64,000 bases of DNA from Stentor roeselii (GCA_006503475.1 RSEH01000062.1:116007-180006), one strand, 5' to 3'. Counted from the stretch's first letter, positions 19,953-30,476 are shown. Notes: generated from the letters alone by a model not told the origin. Program-made: numbers and translations.

Positions 19953-20951
19953 TCATGGATTTAAGATGGTAAAACTCTCGAAATCGTCCTCGTATTTCAC
20001 ACTTTCTTGATTCATTGAAAAACTCTCTAAATCTGATGAATATGATTCAGACTTACTTGCAGTGTAGCTCTCGAAGTTAAGACTTTCAGCAGGAAATAGG
20101 TAAAGTTGGCTTTTTTCTTTAGAAATATCAGGATTTGAGTAAATATCTGCCATTCCTAACCAGTTAAGCAAGTCTCTAGCTGAAGGTCTAGTTTCAGGAT
20201 TTTTATCCATCATATTCTCTACAATTTTTCTCATATCTGAGTACTTCTCAGGAACTTCTGGAATTTTTTCATTTAAAATCTTAAAAGCAAGTGCCACAAT
20301 TGACTCAGCCATAAAAGGTTTGTTAAAAGTACAGAGTTCAAAAACAACGCATCCAAGAGACCAGATGTCAGTTTTATAAGAATATTTTTTATTATTGCAG
20401 ACTTCAGGAGACATATACAAAGGAGTTCCAATAAGCGTCGAAGCACTGTCATTTGTATGTTCAAGAGCCTTCGATATTCCAAAGTCTCCTAATTTCAGTC
20501 TTCCATCAACAGTGATAAAGATGTTAGAAGGTTTTATATCTCGATGAATAATCTTCATGCTGTGAATATGACTTAAAGCTGAAGCCAGTTGAGCCGTCCA
20601 GTCCTTTATCGTCTCCTCTGGGAATTCAGCTTTTTGTTCCTTATGAAAACGGATAAGAGTTTCAAGGTCTCCACCTTGGCAGTACTCCATGACAATGACG
20701 ATCACTTCATCATCTACAAAGCTTTCTACAAAGTCAACAATGCAAGGATGTGAAAATTTTTGCATCATCCAAACCTCTTGCTTTGCTTTTAAAGCTTCTT
20801 CTGACTGCAGGTGACCGATTCGAACTTTTTTTGAGATGAAGACCTGGCCTGACAGTTTGTGTTTGACGATACAAGCCTGTCCTTCTTAGGTAATACCAAA
20901 GTTTCCTTTTCCGGCTTTGCTTTCTTCTGAGTACATTTGAAGATAATTCAT
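19953..20951 (-). CDS. NEK: NEK-family Ser/Thr protein kinase, two exons
   Basis: Two frames join across a 15-nt intron at 20882-20896 (GTATTACCTAAGAAG on the coding strand). The join restores the glycine loop and VAIK lysine: AGKGNFGQACIVKHKLSG and VFISKKV. All catalytic elements are present: HRDIKPSNIF, LGDFGISKAL, GTPLYMSPEV and WSLGCVVFELC. The product is 327 residues. NEK kinases act on centrosomes, basal bodies and cilia. The short tail (about 255-327) is Ser/Glu-rich. Without the intron the first 57 residues, including the ATP-binding lysine, would be missed. Confidence 0.9.
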
Positions 20952-20967
20952 TTATTAGCATAACTAA

Positions 20968-21600
20968 TTAGCAGCATTTCCCTTTTTTGCTCTCTTTCTT
21001 ATCGCTGGTTAGAACTGAAGTGTTTTTGTTTGCGATGTAGTCGGATGATGACTTTATTGTTGTTAGGATTTTTTCTGTCATGAACTCGAAGGCGGATGAA
21101 ACTCCGTTGTCGTCTTTTGCTGAGGTCTCGAAATAAGGGAGGTTGAATGACTTGGCTAAATTCTCTCCTTCTTCTCTAGAAACAACACGATGATTAACCA
21201 TATCAATTTTATTTGCAATGATCACATTGAAAGAATTCGGTGAAGCCTTTTTGCTGATTTCTTCAATCCAGGTGGAAACAGTCTCAAATGAAGGCCTGTT
21301 AGTGACATCATAAACAATAGCGATTCCATTGGCTCCTTTATAGTAAGAGTTGGTGATATTTCGAAAGCGCTCTTGACCAGCAGTGTCCCAAATCTGAACT
21401 CGCACGTTTTTTCCAGAGACTTCCATGTCCTTGACTTTGAAGTCCACCCCGATGGTACTCATGAATTTGTGGGAAAAGACGTTTTCCTAGATGTAAAGTA
21501 CAGTGTAACGAACTATTAACGCAGTTTTTCCAACACTTGAATTACCGATTGTTAAGATTTTCAAGGTGAAGTCACTGTGTAAGAATTACAATTTGGACAT
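20968..21600 (-). CDS. RAB: Rab-family small GTPase, three exons
   Basis: Two 15-nt introns, 21575-21589 (GTAATTCTTACACAG) and 21487-21501 (GTACTTTACATCTAG), join three exons into a 201-residue Rab. The first exon is only 11 nt. The restored N-terminus carries the P-loop GNSSVGKT (14-21). Downstream are the switch I Thr (MSTIGVDF), WDTAGQERF, ANKIDM in place of the usual GNKxD, and ETSAKDD. The tail GKCC is a double-cysteine geranylgeranylation site. It is closest in feel to the Rab1/8/35 secretory group, though subfamily is not proven. It acts in vesicle traffic at membranes. Confidence 0.93.
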
Positions 21601-21807
21601 TTTTTAATTAGGTTGAATTGAGATGATTTAATTAAATGTTGAATGCACTACTCGTCATTTCTCATAAAATTAAGAAACATATCATATAACTTAAAATAAC
21701 TTTTCAATCTTTCCTAACTTCTTATAAACTAAGAAAAAAATATTTAATCTTCAAATAAATAAATCACTCCTTCATTAATACATCAAAAATCAATAAACCA
21801 TAACTTT

Positions 21808-22965
21808 CTAATATTTAGAATAAGAAGCATCTTGGCACATAGGCCCGTACTTCTCATCATACGGAATCGGAGACGGAGTCTGAACCATCATCATAGCACT
21901 AGACCGTCCACTAAAAAACTCCCTTGAAGTTGTATTAATTCGAAAATCCCTGCTTTTCGGTTCTTCCCCCTTCTTCCCAATATCCTTAGTAGCCTCTTCC
22001 CACCTTTTCCTAAAAGGCATGATCTGCTCTTCACTACTAAGTAAATCAAGAGGAGGTACCTGTTGACTTTTCACATATCTTTCACGAGTTTCCGCTTGTT
22101 TTTCATTAAAAGCACAAAGTTCAGCCATTAAAGGACCTGTTAAAAAATTTTCAGCAATTTCTAAAATTTCTGACTCTTTCGCATATTCCGGGTACCTCGG
22201 GGTCTCAAAGTCTCGGTCTATTGGAATCTCGTTTGAAGGACGCGCCTTGTGAACGATTTCTTGATTCGTAAAGGTTCCTTCTAAGGTATTCGTCAGTCGC
22301 ACTTCAAAAGAGTTTGATTTCGACATCGAAGATTCAAAAAAACCGCCTTGACTTGATTTTCGAGTTTCTTTTTCTGAGAGATCGAGAAGGCTTAGTGAGT
22401 TCTTTTCTAAAGAGTCTTCTACTGCGGAGTCGAGAAGGGTTTTGTATTGAGCGATGTCTTTTTGGACTTCTGAACGGATTTTTGAATCGATGTTTTGGAG
22501 GTAACGCGGAATTTGACGTGGTCGGCTTAGCCGGCCAGCACGACTCGGAGGTTTCGCAGGTTTTGCAGTGTTAACATTCCCAGGACTTCTCGTTCTCAAA
22601 GGCGAAACAGGTTTAGCAGTCCTACTAATTCTTCCAGGAGAGATCGATTTGGGAATTTGTTTCGAAAACCTCGGTGTTTCTTCAGATTTTTCTATTTTTT
22701 TCGGAGTTTTCTGTTCAGGCTGAAGTTTTCTAGACAATGTCCTTAAAGATTGTTTAGGTTCATCTAAAGATTTGTTGAGTTTTTCAAGTTCTTCTTTCAT
22801 TGAATTAAGTTGTTGTCGTAGATGAGGCAAGGCACTAGGTTCTTGAGGGACTTGCATATGTGGGATTCCGGCGAGAACAGCAGAAAGAATCAGTTCAGGC
22901 CATTTAGACTGCGGGTGGCTTTTGAGGAATTCAAAGATTTGGGGATGATAGTAAATAAAGTCCAT
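21808..22965 (-). CDS. Unknown, disordered protein with conserved-looking N-terminus
   Basis: 385 residues. Residues 1-40 form a compact, aromatic-rich start (MDFIYYHPQIFEFLKSHPQS), followed by a short coiled coil (45-75) and a long Ser/Pro/Arg-rich disordered part with SPGR and SPLRTRSPG motifs that look like kinase sites. Residues 250-300 are more ordered and helical. I do not recognise the family. A microtubule- or cilium-associated role is only a guess from composition. Confidence 0.65.
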   Translation of the reverse strand: MDFIYYHPQIFEFLKSHPQSKWPELILSAVLAGIPHMQVPQEPSALPHLRQQLNSMKEELEKLNKSLDEPKQSLRTLSRKLQPEQKTPKKIEKSEETPRFSKQIPKSISPGRISRTAKPVSPLRTRSPGNVNTAKPAKPPSRAGRLSRPRQIPRYLQNIDSKIRSEVQKDIAQYKTLLDSAVEDSLEKNSLSLLDLSEKETRKSSQGGFFESSMSKSNSFEVRLTNTLEGTFTNQEIVHKARPSNEIPIDRDFETPRYPEYAKESEILEIAENFLTGPLMAELCAFNEKQAETRERYVKSQQVPPLDLLSSEEQIMPFRKRWEEATKDIGKKGEEPKSRDFRINTTSREFFSGRSSAMMMVQTPSPIPYDEKYGPMCQDASYSKY

Positions 22966-23093
22966 TTAATAAAAGATAAGAAAAGGATTTCATTAAGACT
23001 TAACTTATCAGATAACTAATCTTTCAACTCCTTGATATTGAAAATATTTAATTGTCAGATCCATCATTTCTTCAGTAAGACTCATGTTAATAA

Positions 23094-24044
23094 ATGCACT
23101 ACTGCTGTAAAGGAATAGGAAAGTGCTGCAAAGGCTGCTGTGATTGTTTGGAATCCTGTTGTGAAGGCTGTGGAAAGTGCTGCTCAGAGATATTCGACCG
23201 TCCTTTTTCCTCTTGTGCAGCGATTCAATGTCTTCTGATGTTTTGTCCTTTTGTCATTTGTTGGGCTGTCGCTTTTTCAAGTCTCTCTTCATCTTGTTCA
23301 ACACCCGTTCAAGTCCACCTGATAATTCAAGGAGTCAACCTTTTGATTAACTTCCTGGTAATCTTTTACCTGATGTACAAGTACAGCACCCCGCAACAGT
23401 CATTGGAAGGAAAAAGTTACAGTCAGAAACTGGTTCATTTGATTTGTTATGATTTCGTTATTTGCTTTTACTTCTTTTTTCTTGGCTTTGAAATCGCCTG
23501 GAACATCATCGGCCATGTTTGGCTTCAAGGAGCTGATTGTGACTCAAGTCTTTTAGAGGATATTGATGTTTTAGGCATTGTTGTCAATTGGGTGTATCTT
23601 GGAATCTTATTGCTTTATTTGCTTTTTGTTACTTGTCTTAATTGTTGTGATGGGGACTGTGATGCTGGGTGTTTCACTGGGTGCTTGACTTGTTTTTATT
23701 ACTTGTGTTGTTGTTGCTGCTGCTTTGGAAAGGCAAAGTTCGGAAAAGAGCATCATAAAAAGGAAGAGAGGAAGAACAGGAATAGTGATAAGGTCAGTGG
23801 ATGGATGACTAAGTTTTTAAGGATTTCTCATCAGGATAGAAAACAGAAAGGGGAAGTTGAAATGAAAAACGCTCATGATATTCCGAACCCTCCTGCACAA
23901 CACCCTGGGAACTACCCTCAGCCTGGGTACCCGCAGCCTGGTTATAACAATGCATATCCGCAAGCTGGGTATAACCCTTACCCACAGCCAGGATATAATA
24001 ACTACCAACAACCTGGTTATTACCCACAACAGCACTTTAAATAA
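23094..24044 (+). CDS. Cysteine-rich four-span membrane protein with Pro/Tyr-rich tail
   Basis: 316 residues. The first 35 residues hold 13 cysteines in CC and CxxC pairs (HYCCKGIGKCCKGCCDC), a likely multi-palmitoylated membrane tether. Four hydrophobic segments follow (about 42-62, 76-97, 115-140, 155-180). A second Cys cluster (YLCCCCCCFGK) sits at the membrane exit near 205. Residues 265-316 repeat PQPGY units, a PxxxP/PPxY-like adhesive or adaptor-binding tail. The family is not recognised; a surface or vesicle protein is likely (inference). Confidence 0.7.
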   Translation: MHYCCKGIGKCCKGCCDCLESCCEGCGKCCSEIFDRPFSSCAAIQCLLMFCPFVICWAVAFSSLSSSCSTPVQVHLIIQGVNLLINFLVIFYLMYKYSTPQQSLEGKSYSQKLVHLICYDFVICFYFFFLGFEIAWNIIGHVWLQGADCDSSLLEDIDVLGIVVNWVYLGILLLYLLFVTCLNCCDGDCDAGCFTGCLTCFYYLCCCCCCFGKAKFGKEHHKKEERKNRNSDKVSGWMTKFLRISHQDRKQKGEVEMKNAHDIPNPPAQHPGNYPQPGYPQPGYNNAYPQAGYNPYPQPGYNNYQQPGYYPQQHFK

Positions 24045-24304
24045 TAGGTCTATGGCCCAACTTTTCATTGTCTAGGTACTAAAAAAGTTTGAACTTTTGA
24101 TAGTTTGAAGCGATTCATTGAAATTTTTTCATATTCATTATTTAATCTTTGATAATAATCAAAAGTTTTAAGTAAAAATTTGTCTCTTTTAATACAGTCA
24201 AATTTAATCAAAGTTTGAATTTTCATCATAAATCTTATAAAGTGCTTAAATTAAACAAATTTCATCCTCTTAACAAGCTAATAATAACGCTTGTCTAATA
24301 AAAA

Positions 24305-25579
24305 ATGGGAAATCTTGTTCTTTACCCTCGGAGCAACTCTTGCATCTCTTCAGTAGTTCCTAATCTAATAATGCTTACAAAATGTAAAATAAACTCAGGG
24401 CTTCGAGAAGACATTTTAAAGGTATTCAAAAACTACATCTACTACATCGGCAAGAATTTTTTCATATCAAGGTCAGAACTACGTCGAATATCAAAGCACT
24501 CAAGTTTAGGAGGTATCGAAGAAGTGGTCTTTACTTATTTTCTAAGATCACCACACAAAAAAGTGAACATAATGGAAATTCTAGCAGGATTAATTGTTTA
24601 TTCCTTTCAAGAGTTTGAAGCAAAAATAAGCATCGCGATTCAAATTTTTGACTTTGACGGGTCTAAAAACCTGACAGAAGACGAGTTTTTTATAATGATG
24701 AAGTGTTTCATCAGTGCGATTTCAATCATGACTGGAGGAATCCCAGCAGAAAAAGAAGTTATCAAGTCCTTCGTATCATCTCTTTACACAACTCGAAACG
24801 AGTTAAAAAGCAACGAGTAAGTTTTAAACAGAATCATTGTCTGGGTGCGTCAAAACCCAGTCCTTTACGAAATGTTTCAGATAAACCAACCAGAAATGAT
24901 AAAACCTGTGAAAATCATTAAAAAAAAACTGGCAAGTCTTGATTTCCGTACTTTTGACAACCGAGGTACAGTCGCAGTCCATCGACGAATAAAGAGCTCG
25001 TATTCAGTCAAAAGAGAAAATAACTACTCAGTCGTGATTGACTCGAAAATAGTCACAAAACACGACGTTTTAACTCTTAAAAACAAATTTGATGAAAAAT
25101 GCAAGAATGGATGGTGTTCTTTAAAGGAAGCTGTCGTTGTTGTCAAGGGTCTTGGGTATTTAATCGACTCCAGTATTGATTGTGAGTCGACTGTTTTAGT
25201 TTCTTTTAACAATCTGCTTGAAATTTTGTTTAAAAACGCGAATAAAAATCAAATTAACAGGCTTTTAAGGTTCTCTGGAATGAAAATCATTGAGGAAAGG
25301 ATAAAAGAACCTGAAAAAAACCTGACTGTCAGAAATATTATTGACCCCAGGCAGGTTCTTATGTTTAAAAATATTTTTGAACGGTATGATTTGAATAAAG
25401 ATGGAAAAGTCGACTTGAAAGAACTTAAAAACCTGCTGAAGAATTCTTTGAATGAAGAAAGTATTGAAGAGATGTATGAAAAATACCGACGTGGCTCGAA
25501 AGGGCTGAATTTAGAAGAATTTATTAAAATGCATGCACCAGATGATGTTGAAGTACCGGAAAATCTTAATATCAGCTAA
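24305..25579 (+). CDS. Myristoylation-type EF-hand protein, two exons
   Basis: Two frames join across a 15-nt intron at 24817-24831 (GTAAGTTTTAAACAG), splitting a Glu codon; the product is about 419 residues. It begins MGNLVLYPRS, a plausible N-myristoylation signal. One EF-hand lies near residue 116 (IFDFDGSKNLTEDEF) and a better one near 365 (YDLNKDGKVDLKELKNLL). The part between (about 170-340) is helical with no clear family. It is probably a calcium-responsive membrane-attached regulator. No enzyme motif was found. Confidence 0.8.
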
Positions 25580-25923
25580 ACATTGAAAATTTTAAACGAT
25601 AATAATTAAAACGAGTTATTGTTGCATAAAAACTTGAGATTCAAGGTGTTAACAAAAAATTTATTTTCTCTAAAATCTTTTTCAAAACTTAAAAATTTTC
25701 AAATATCTTCAAACTAATCCAACCCTTCATCTAAAAATCAAAAAACACTCCAATCACTTCAAAATCCTTTAAAAGAAATAAGAAAAACCCTCAAAATTTT
25801 AAATTCTCTTCAAAATCCTAAAATTTTAAAGTCCAACAATTTATTCCTCAAAAAAAATCCAAACCCATTCAACCCCATTTCCTCACCCTTCAATCAACCT
25901 AAGACAACAATGCGATAATTAAA
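25580..25923. other. AT-rich intergenic spacer
   Basis: 344 bp. The right half is rich in TTCAAAATCC-type short near-repeats with low complexity. No gene or RNA structure seen. Confidence 0.5.
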
Positions 25924-26472
25924 ATGCGATCAAATTCAATAAGAACTCCGATCTCATCAAAAGACCTGGCATGTCTAAACCGTTTAAAAAAGAAAGTTCC
26001 AGAACCCTCAAGTGATTTGCGACTTCTCGAAAACATCGAAAGCCAGTCGGACTACTGCGACTTATCCGTGAGCATAGTGAGTGAAGAAATGGAAGACAAC
26101 TGCCCACCGCCAAAGAGCGAGCTGATAAAATCAGTGAAACAATCTTTAGCAGAACTAAAAAACGAAGCAACTCGTTACATCAACTCAGGCGACAAAGCAA
26201 TCCAAGAGTCAAACAAAAGACTAAAAGAATCAGTTTTATCTCTCGATTCAGTCACTCCAGACCAGGACTCAATTAACATCCTCAACGAGTTACGTCAAAG
26301 TGTTCGAATTTTGCAGGAAAGACTTGAAAGAAATGAAGATCTTTTCACTTCAAAGAAAACTGAAAATGAAGAACTTCATAATATTGTGACAAGTCTTCAA
26401 ACTCGTGTGAAAGAGTCTATTGTTATTGAGAACTCGAAAAAATCAACGCAGTGCTTTTGTGTTATTATTTAA
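25924..26472 (+). CDS. Coiled-coil protein with C-terminal CaaX box
   Basis: 182 residues. The second half is a coiled coil (about 70-165). The last residues are CFCVII, so the final four, CVII, form a CaaX prenylation box with a second Cys two residues upstream that could be palmitoylated. The protein is therefore probably held on a membrane by a lipid. No other domain. The stop codon overlaps the 3' end of the convergent zinc-finger gene by 8 bp. Confidence 0.7.
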   Translation: MRSNSIRTPISSKDLACLNRLKKKVPEPSSDLRLLENIESQSDYCDLSVSIVSEEMEDNCPPPKSELIKSVKQSLAELKNEATRYINSGDKAIQESNKRLKESVLSLDSVTPDQDSINILNELRQSVRILQERLERNEDLFTSKKTENEELHNIVTSLQTRVKESIVIENSKKSTQCFCVII

Positions 26473-27265
26473 TTACTAATAATCTTGAACAGACCTGGCA
26501 TTGGGATGAATGATCGGAAAGACATTTTTGGCAGATTTTTTTGAAACAATCTGTTTTTGATAACATGCTGTGGGCTTTACGGCTTCCGCATTTTTCGCAT
26601 TTGTCTGTGAAAATGTTGACGATGTAGTTTTTTCGTGATTTGCTGATCTCTGAATTGTCGATTGGACATCTTTTTGTTTTTATTATTTGCATCAAGCATC
26701 TTCCACAGAATGAATGTGAGCAGGAAAGAAGGACTATGCAATGATCGTAAATTAAAAGTTGTAAAGATTTACTTTCTTTACAGTATTTGTTGTCACATTG
26801 ACCTAAAATTGATAAAACTCGATCTAAGCTACCTAAGCAAGTCGGACATGAATTTTTACCGTTGCGGAGAAAGTTGCAGCAGCAGTATATGCAAAAATGA
26901 CAGCAAATTGAAAAATAGTCACGGCTCTGGTATTTTCGTAGACATCTCAAACATTGGAAATTTGATTGTAATGACTGGATGCATGAATCGCAGTATTCTG
27001 TTGGGTATCTTGATTTGTTTGATGCTCTTTTTTGGCAATACTTGCAGAGTGCCTCGGAAAGTCGAGAGTTTATCCAGTCGAGAAAGTCTTTTTTTAAGGA
27101 TTTGTTAGGTTTTAACTCGTTTAGAAGAGATACAAAGGCGTCATTATGTTTTGTTGATGATAGGTTTGAATAATTGTAAAGTGTCATTAGAATTGTAGAA
27201 AGGTCTTCGAGACTGGGATCAGACTTCTGAGGCTTTAAGATGTTTTGAATAGAATAGGATTTCAT
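26465..27265 (-). CDS. Cys-rich zinc-finger protein, RING-like
   Basis: 266 residues with more than 30 cysteines. Residues 90-150 hold CxxC pairs and a CCHFCIYCCC stretch; residues 170-205 contain the best RING-like block (CIVLLSCSHSFCGRCLMQII, then CPID). A third cluster of CxxC pairs and an HS pair fills residues 225-262. This suggests an E3 ubiquitin ligase of RING or RBR-like kind, but the Cys order does not match one family exactly. Confidence 0.7.
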   Translation of the reverse strand: MKSYSIQNILKPQKSDPSLEDLSTILMTLYNYSNLSSTKHNDAFVSLLNELKPNKSLKKDFLDWINSRLSEALCKYCQKRASNKSRYPTEYCDSCIQSLQSNFQCLRCLRKYQSRDYFSICCHFCIYCCCNFLRNGKNSCPTCLGSLDRVLSILGQCDNKYCKESKSLQLLIYDHCIVLLSCSHSFCGRCLMQIIKTKRCPIDNSEISKSRKNYIVNIFTDKCEKCGSRKAHSMLSKTDCFKKICQKCLSDHSSQCQVCSRLLVIK

Positions 27266-27592
27266 TTTAGAGTTATTTATTATTCAAGTTCTGAGTGATT
27301 TTTGATTCATTTAAAATTTAAGATTTAATCTGAATGGATCATGAATTAATCGGTCTAGTTAATTTCAGGAAGTTTTAACATTTATCTTACAAGTCAACTG
27401 TTTAAAAAATTCTATAGATAATTAATTTAACACCTAAAAAATATACAAAATTCTATAACTTTCCACAAATTTTATAATAAATATTAAAAAAAAGCCAAAA
27501 TTTCATAATCATTTCATCCAAATCATGATAAAATCCTAAACAACAATATCATCACCCATAATTTTTATGATCCAACATCTCTTATAATCAAA
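27266..27592. other. AT-rich divergent intergenic spacer
   Basis: 327 bp between opposed start codons. Low-complexity AT-rich DNA; no frame or structure seen. It presumably holds two promoters. Confidence 0.5.
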
Positions 27593-28624
27593 ATGGACGA
27601 TTTCGGCTTCGACCAGCCCCAAAAGAATTCAAAGTTAATCCAATTCATCGAAGACCTAATAACAGCCGACATGACATCTCCATCATACCAATCAAACCAA
27701 AGTGTTCTCGACACTTTAAAAGCTCATCCAGAAGACCTTCCGACAGTGACTTCCTACCTCTTCTCCTGCTTATCCCTTCCAGCAAAAGACTGGCGTCGAA
27801 TCAACAAAGCCCTATCCTTGATCCTAACTCTTCTAAAATCAGGAAGTGCGACAATTCTCGAAGACATCAGAAAAAAAGCAGATTCTTTCAAACAACTCGT
27901 CGAGTTTTTCTTCATCGAGAGCCGAATGGACAAAGGCGGCGTCGTCAGAGACAAGGCACGAATGATCTTCGCTATTTTAACCAATCCGAACCTTCTTGAC
28001 TCTGACCGAATCTCAGGAAAAGACTCGAAAAGCTGGAAGGCTGAAGAAAAACCAAGACAGTTTGAACCTGCACCTGTTAGAAGAGAAGAGGTTTTTAGAG
28101 AAGAACCAAAAAAAGTTAGCATGTTTCAAGGAATTAATGTGAAAAGTACTGGAAATCAACAGATACGAAAGGTTGAACAGGATTTGTTAGGAGATTTTAC
28201 AAGTATGGGTAAACAGGAGAAAAGTAATGGAGTTGATTTGTTGATGATGAATGATGAGAATGTTAGTGTTGGGAATACGAAGCCTCAGACTCTGGCTGGG
28301 GGACTGGAGGGCTTGATTGATTTTTCGGGACCTCCCGTGAACTTTACCGGTCCTCAGTTCATCGACATCACTTTCGAAGCCCCACCAACCCCAGCCAAGT
28401 CAGAAATCCAAAACCCAGAAAACAAAAAAGTCTCCTGCAACATCGGTGAGCAAGGTCCATCACTTCTCTCATTAAAATCAATGCCAAGTGTTCAAAAGCC
28501 TTCACCCATATCAAATTCCTTAAAATCAGGTCCAATAGACCTAGAAAGCAAGCTTCTAAGTTTCGACATATTGGAGCAAGCCCCAAAAGAAGAAAAGCCA
28601 AAAGGTCGTAGTATTTATTACTAA
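27593..28624 (+). CDS. Epsin-like ENTH-domain protein
   Basis: 343 residues. Residues about 12-140 resemble an ENTH domain: helical, with ITADMTSPSYQSNQSVLDTL and VRDKARMIFAILTNPNLL in the positions of the epsin helices. The rest is disordered and carries short clathrin/adaptor-type motifs: LLGDF, LLMMND, LLSFD and repeated DFSGP/NFTGP. It probably binds phosphoinositides and clathrin coats in endocytosis or Golgi-endosome traffic. It ends 13 bp from a convergent gene. Confidence 0.8.
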   Translation: MDDFGFDQPQKNSKLIQFIEDLITADMTSPSYQSNQSVLDTLKAHPEDLPTVTSYLFSCLSLPAKDWRRINKALSLILTLLKSGSATILEDIRKKADSFKQLVEFFFIESRMDKGGVVRDKARMIFAILTNPNLLDSDRISGKDSKSWKAEEKPRQFEPAPVRREEVFREEPKKVSMFQGINVKSTGNQQIRKVEQDLLGDFTSMGKQEKSNGVDLLMMNDENVSVGNTKPQTLAGGLEGLIDFSGPPVNFTGPQFIDITFEAPPTPAKSEIQNPENKKVSCNIGEQGPSLLSLKSMPSVQKPSPISNSLKSGPIDLESKLLSFDILEQAPKEEKPKGRSIYY

Positions 28625-28637
28625 TAGTCCAGTGATT

Positions 28638-29183
28638 CTATGAATTAAAGATATTCGTCTTGTTATATCCCATGCCTTTAAGGATTCTCTTCGAATTAAG
28701 CATCGTTGATAGTCGCAAAGCGTCTTCTGTTGAATTTTTTGAGCTTCTGTAGTAATGACTGTCAGTTACCACGTCTTTTTTCCCCAGCCAGGTGATTGGA
28801 CTGCGGTTGTTGAAATCGTACTGGTCTTTATAACGAACGGCGGCACCGATACGCGCTTTGTAAATGTTTTCAAGACTTTTTGACGAGTTGTTCACGCTGT
28901 CGCCATTGTAACCTACTCCGTAGTTTGATTGCATGCTGTTGTTGTAGCCTCGGTTGTTCATTCGTGATCGGTTTATTGATGGGATCTCTTGGGAAGTGTA
29001 CATCTTGTCCCCTAAGGCTGACTGGAATCGGGGTCGGACGTCTGGACTCATGGATTCTGATGCATACTTGTCTGGAGATCTCGAAAGACCAAGTACTTTG
29101 GATTCCTTTGAAATGATTTCCTTTTGCAGTTGCATATGAGATGTTGAATAAGTTGATGCCGGGATTCGACCTTTATCACTCAT
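28638..29183 (-). CDS. Unknown small Ser/Asn/Tyr-rich protein
   Basis: 181 residues, mostly disordered, with an Asn/Tyr/Gly-rich centre (NNRGYNNSMQSNYGVGYNGD). The C-terminal third (IYKARIGAAVRYKDQYDF, SPITWLGKKD) looks better conserved. No recognised domain. Its start codon ATG is preceded by CAATAA. Confidence 0.6.
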   Translation of the reverse strand: MSDKGRIPASTYSTSHMQLQKEIISKESKVLGLSRSPDKYASESMSPDVRPRFQSALGDKMYTSQEIPSINRSRMNNRGYNNSMQSNYGVGYNGDSVNNSSKSLENIYKARIGAAVRYKDQYDFNNRSPITWLGKKDVVTDSHYYRSSKNSTEDALRLSTMLNSKRILKGMGYNKTNIFNS

Positions 29184-29357
29184 TATTTATTGTGAAGGAA
29201 TGATGTAGAAGTAAGATAAATGGAATTAGTATCCATTTATGGAAAGAAGAAAACAATAAAATTTTTCAAGTGAATGCATAGAATATACCAGAAGCTACTA
29301 AATCTCTAATAAAAAGATTTTTCATTAATAACTTAAAAAAACTAAGATTTTCCCTAG

Positions 29358-30476
29358 TTATTCTCTCAACTGAGAACTTTCCTCATTCTTCCTCTGCTGA
29401 AAGAGTAAAAAGCTTTGATATTCTAATTCAAAAGCCGTTTGTCGTAACTCATTCCTCAATTCCGGGTAGTTCTCATCCTGTTTCCTAGTCCTACTAAGTA
29501 ACTCTTTATATTTACAGCTAAGTCTTTCCACATTTTCCTCAAGTTCCTTGATAGGCTTTTGTTGAACCTCAAATTTCGGAGGTGCTTTTTTAAGAAAAAG
29601 TGAAAGTTCTTCAAGTTTCTGATAATTTACTTTCCAGTCTTGCAATTCAAAAGAAAGTCTTTCAATTTCACTATTCTGGTCTTTAACAATTTTCTTCAAT
29701 GAATCGATTTCTTTTAAATAAACCTCTGGACTAGCAGCTTGTCTCAAAGACTTGATTTCATATTCCAAGGTTTCCAGGTTGTTAGAATAACTAATTCTAG
29801 ACTTTTGCAATAAATCTTCAGTTTGACGTCTTTGAAATTCAGAGTCTTTAAGTCTCTGGGTGAGTTGAGAGATTTTATCTTCGAATATCAAAGACAACTG
29901 TAGATCTTGTGAATGATGATCAGGTGATTCCAAGTCTTGCAAGTCAGCAGGTCGATCAGTATTAGCTTTAAACTCATTAACTTTAATCTTTTTCTTTTCA
30001 CTTCCTTTTTTCCCTTCACTTCTCTTTTCCTCCTTTTTCCCAAACTTGCCATTAGATTCCTTAAAATCTTTTTTTTCCTTACTCTCCTTAACACGAGCTC
30101 TAAGTAGACTGATATCCTTCATCATCATTTTCCTTTCCAAGTTCCAATTTTCCTTATCAATAAAAAACTGTTGTTCTTTCCTTCTAAGTTCTTTTTCCAG
30201 GAACTCAGCCTTACTGAGTAAAATTTCAAGATTATCAATCAACTTGTCGTTGTTTTGCTTTATCACCGACGACTCTCGACTGTCAACTGAGGCTCTCTGA
30301 GACCGGGCAACAGCGGGGTCAGGGTGATTTTGAATTAAAAATTCGATATGGTTCTGCAGGTTTTCCTTGTCAGTTTCCAAGACTTGTATACGGTCCTGCA
30401 AAGCTCTTATCGCATTTGCCGCTGCACGACTTTCAACTCGGATTTCATTGACTTTGTAGGTAAAGTCGTTATCCAT
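29358..30476 (-). CDS. Long coiled-coil protein, possibly CEP57-like
   Basis: 372 residues, coiled coil nearly throughout. The start (ESRAAANAIRALQDRIQVLE near 15-35) recalls the opening helix of CEP57, a centrosome protein, but the similarity is short. A Lys/Glu-rich disordered stretch lies at about 145-175. It shares a 13-bp promoter gap with a NEK kinase on the other strand, which fits, but does not prove, a joint role at basal bodies. Confidence 0.6.
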   Translation of the reverse strand: MDNDFTYKVNEIRVESRAAANAIRALQDRIQVLETDKENLQNHIEFLIQNHPDPAVARSQRASVDSRESSVIKQNNDKLIDNLEILLSKAEFLEKELRRKEQQFFIDKENWNLERKMMMKDISLLRARVKESKEKKDFKESNGKFGKKEEKRSEGKKGSEKKKIKVNEFKANTDRPADLQDLESPDHHSQDLQLSLIFEDKISQLTQRLKDSEFQRRQTEDLLQKSRISYSNNLETLEYEIKSLRQAASPEVYLKEIDSLKKIVKDQNSEIERLSFELQDWKVNYQKLEELSLFLKKAPPKFEVQQKPIKELEENVERLSCKYKELLSRTRKQDENYPELRNELRQTAFELEYQSFLLFQQRKNEESSQLRE

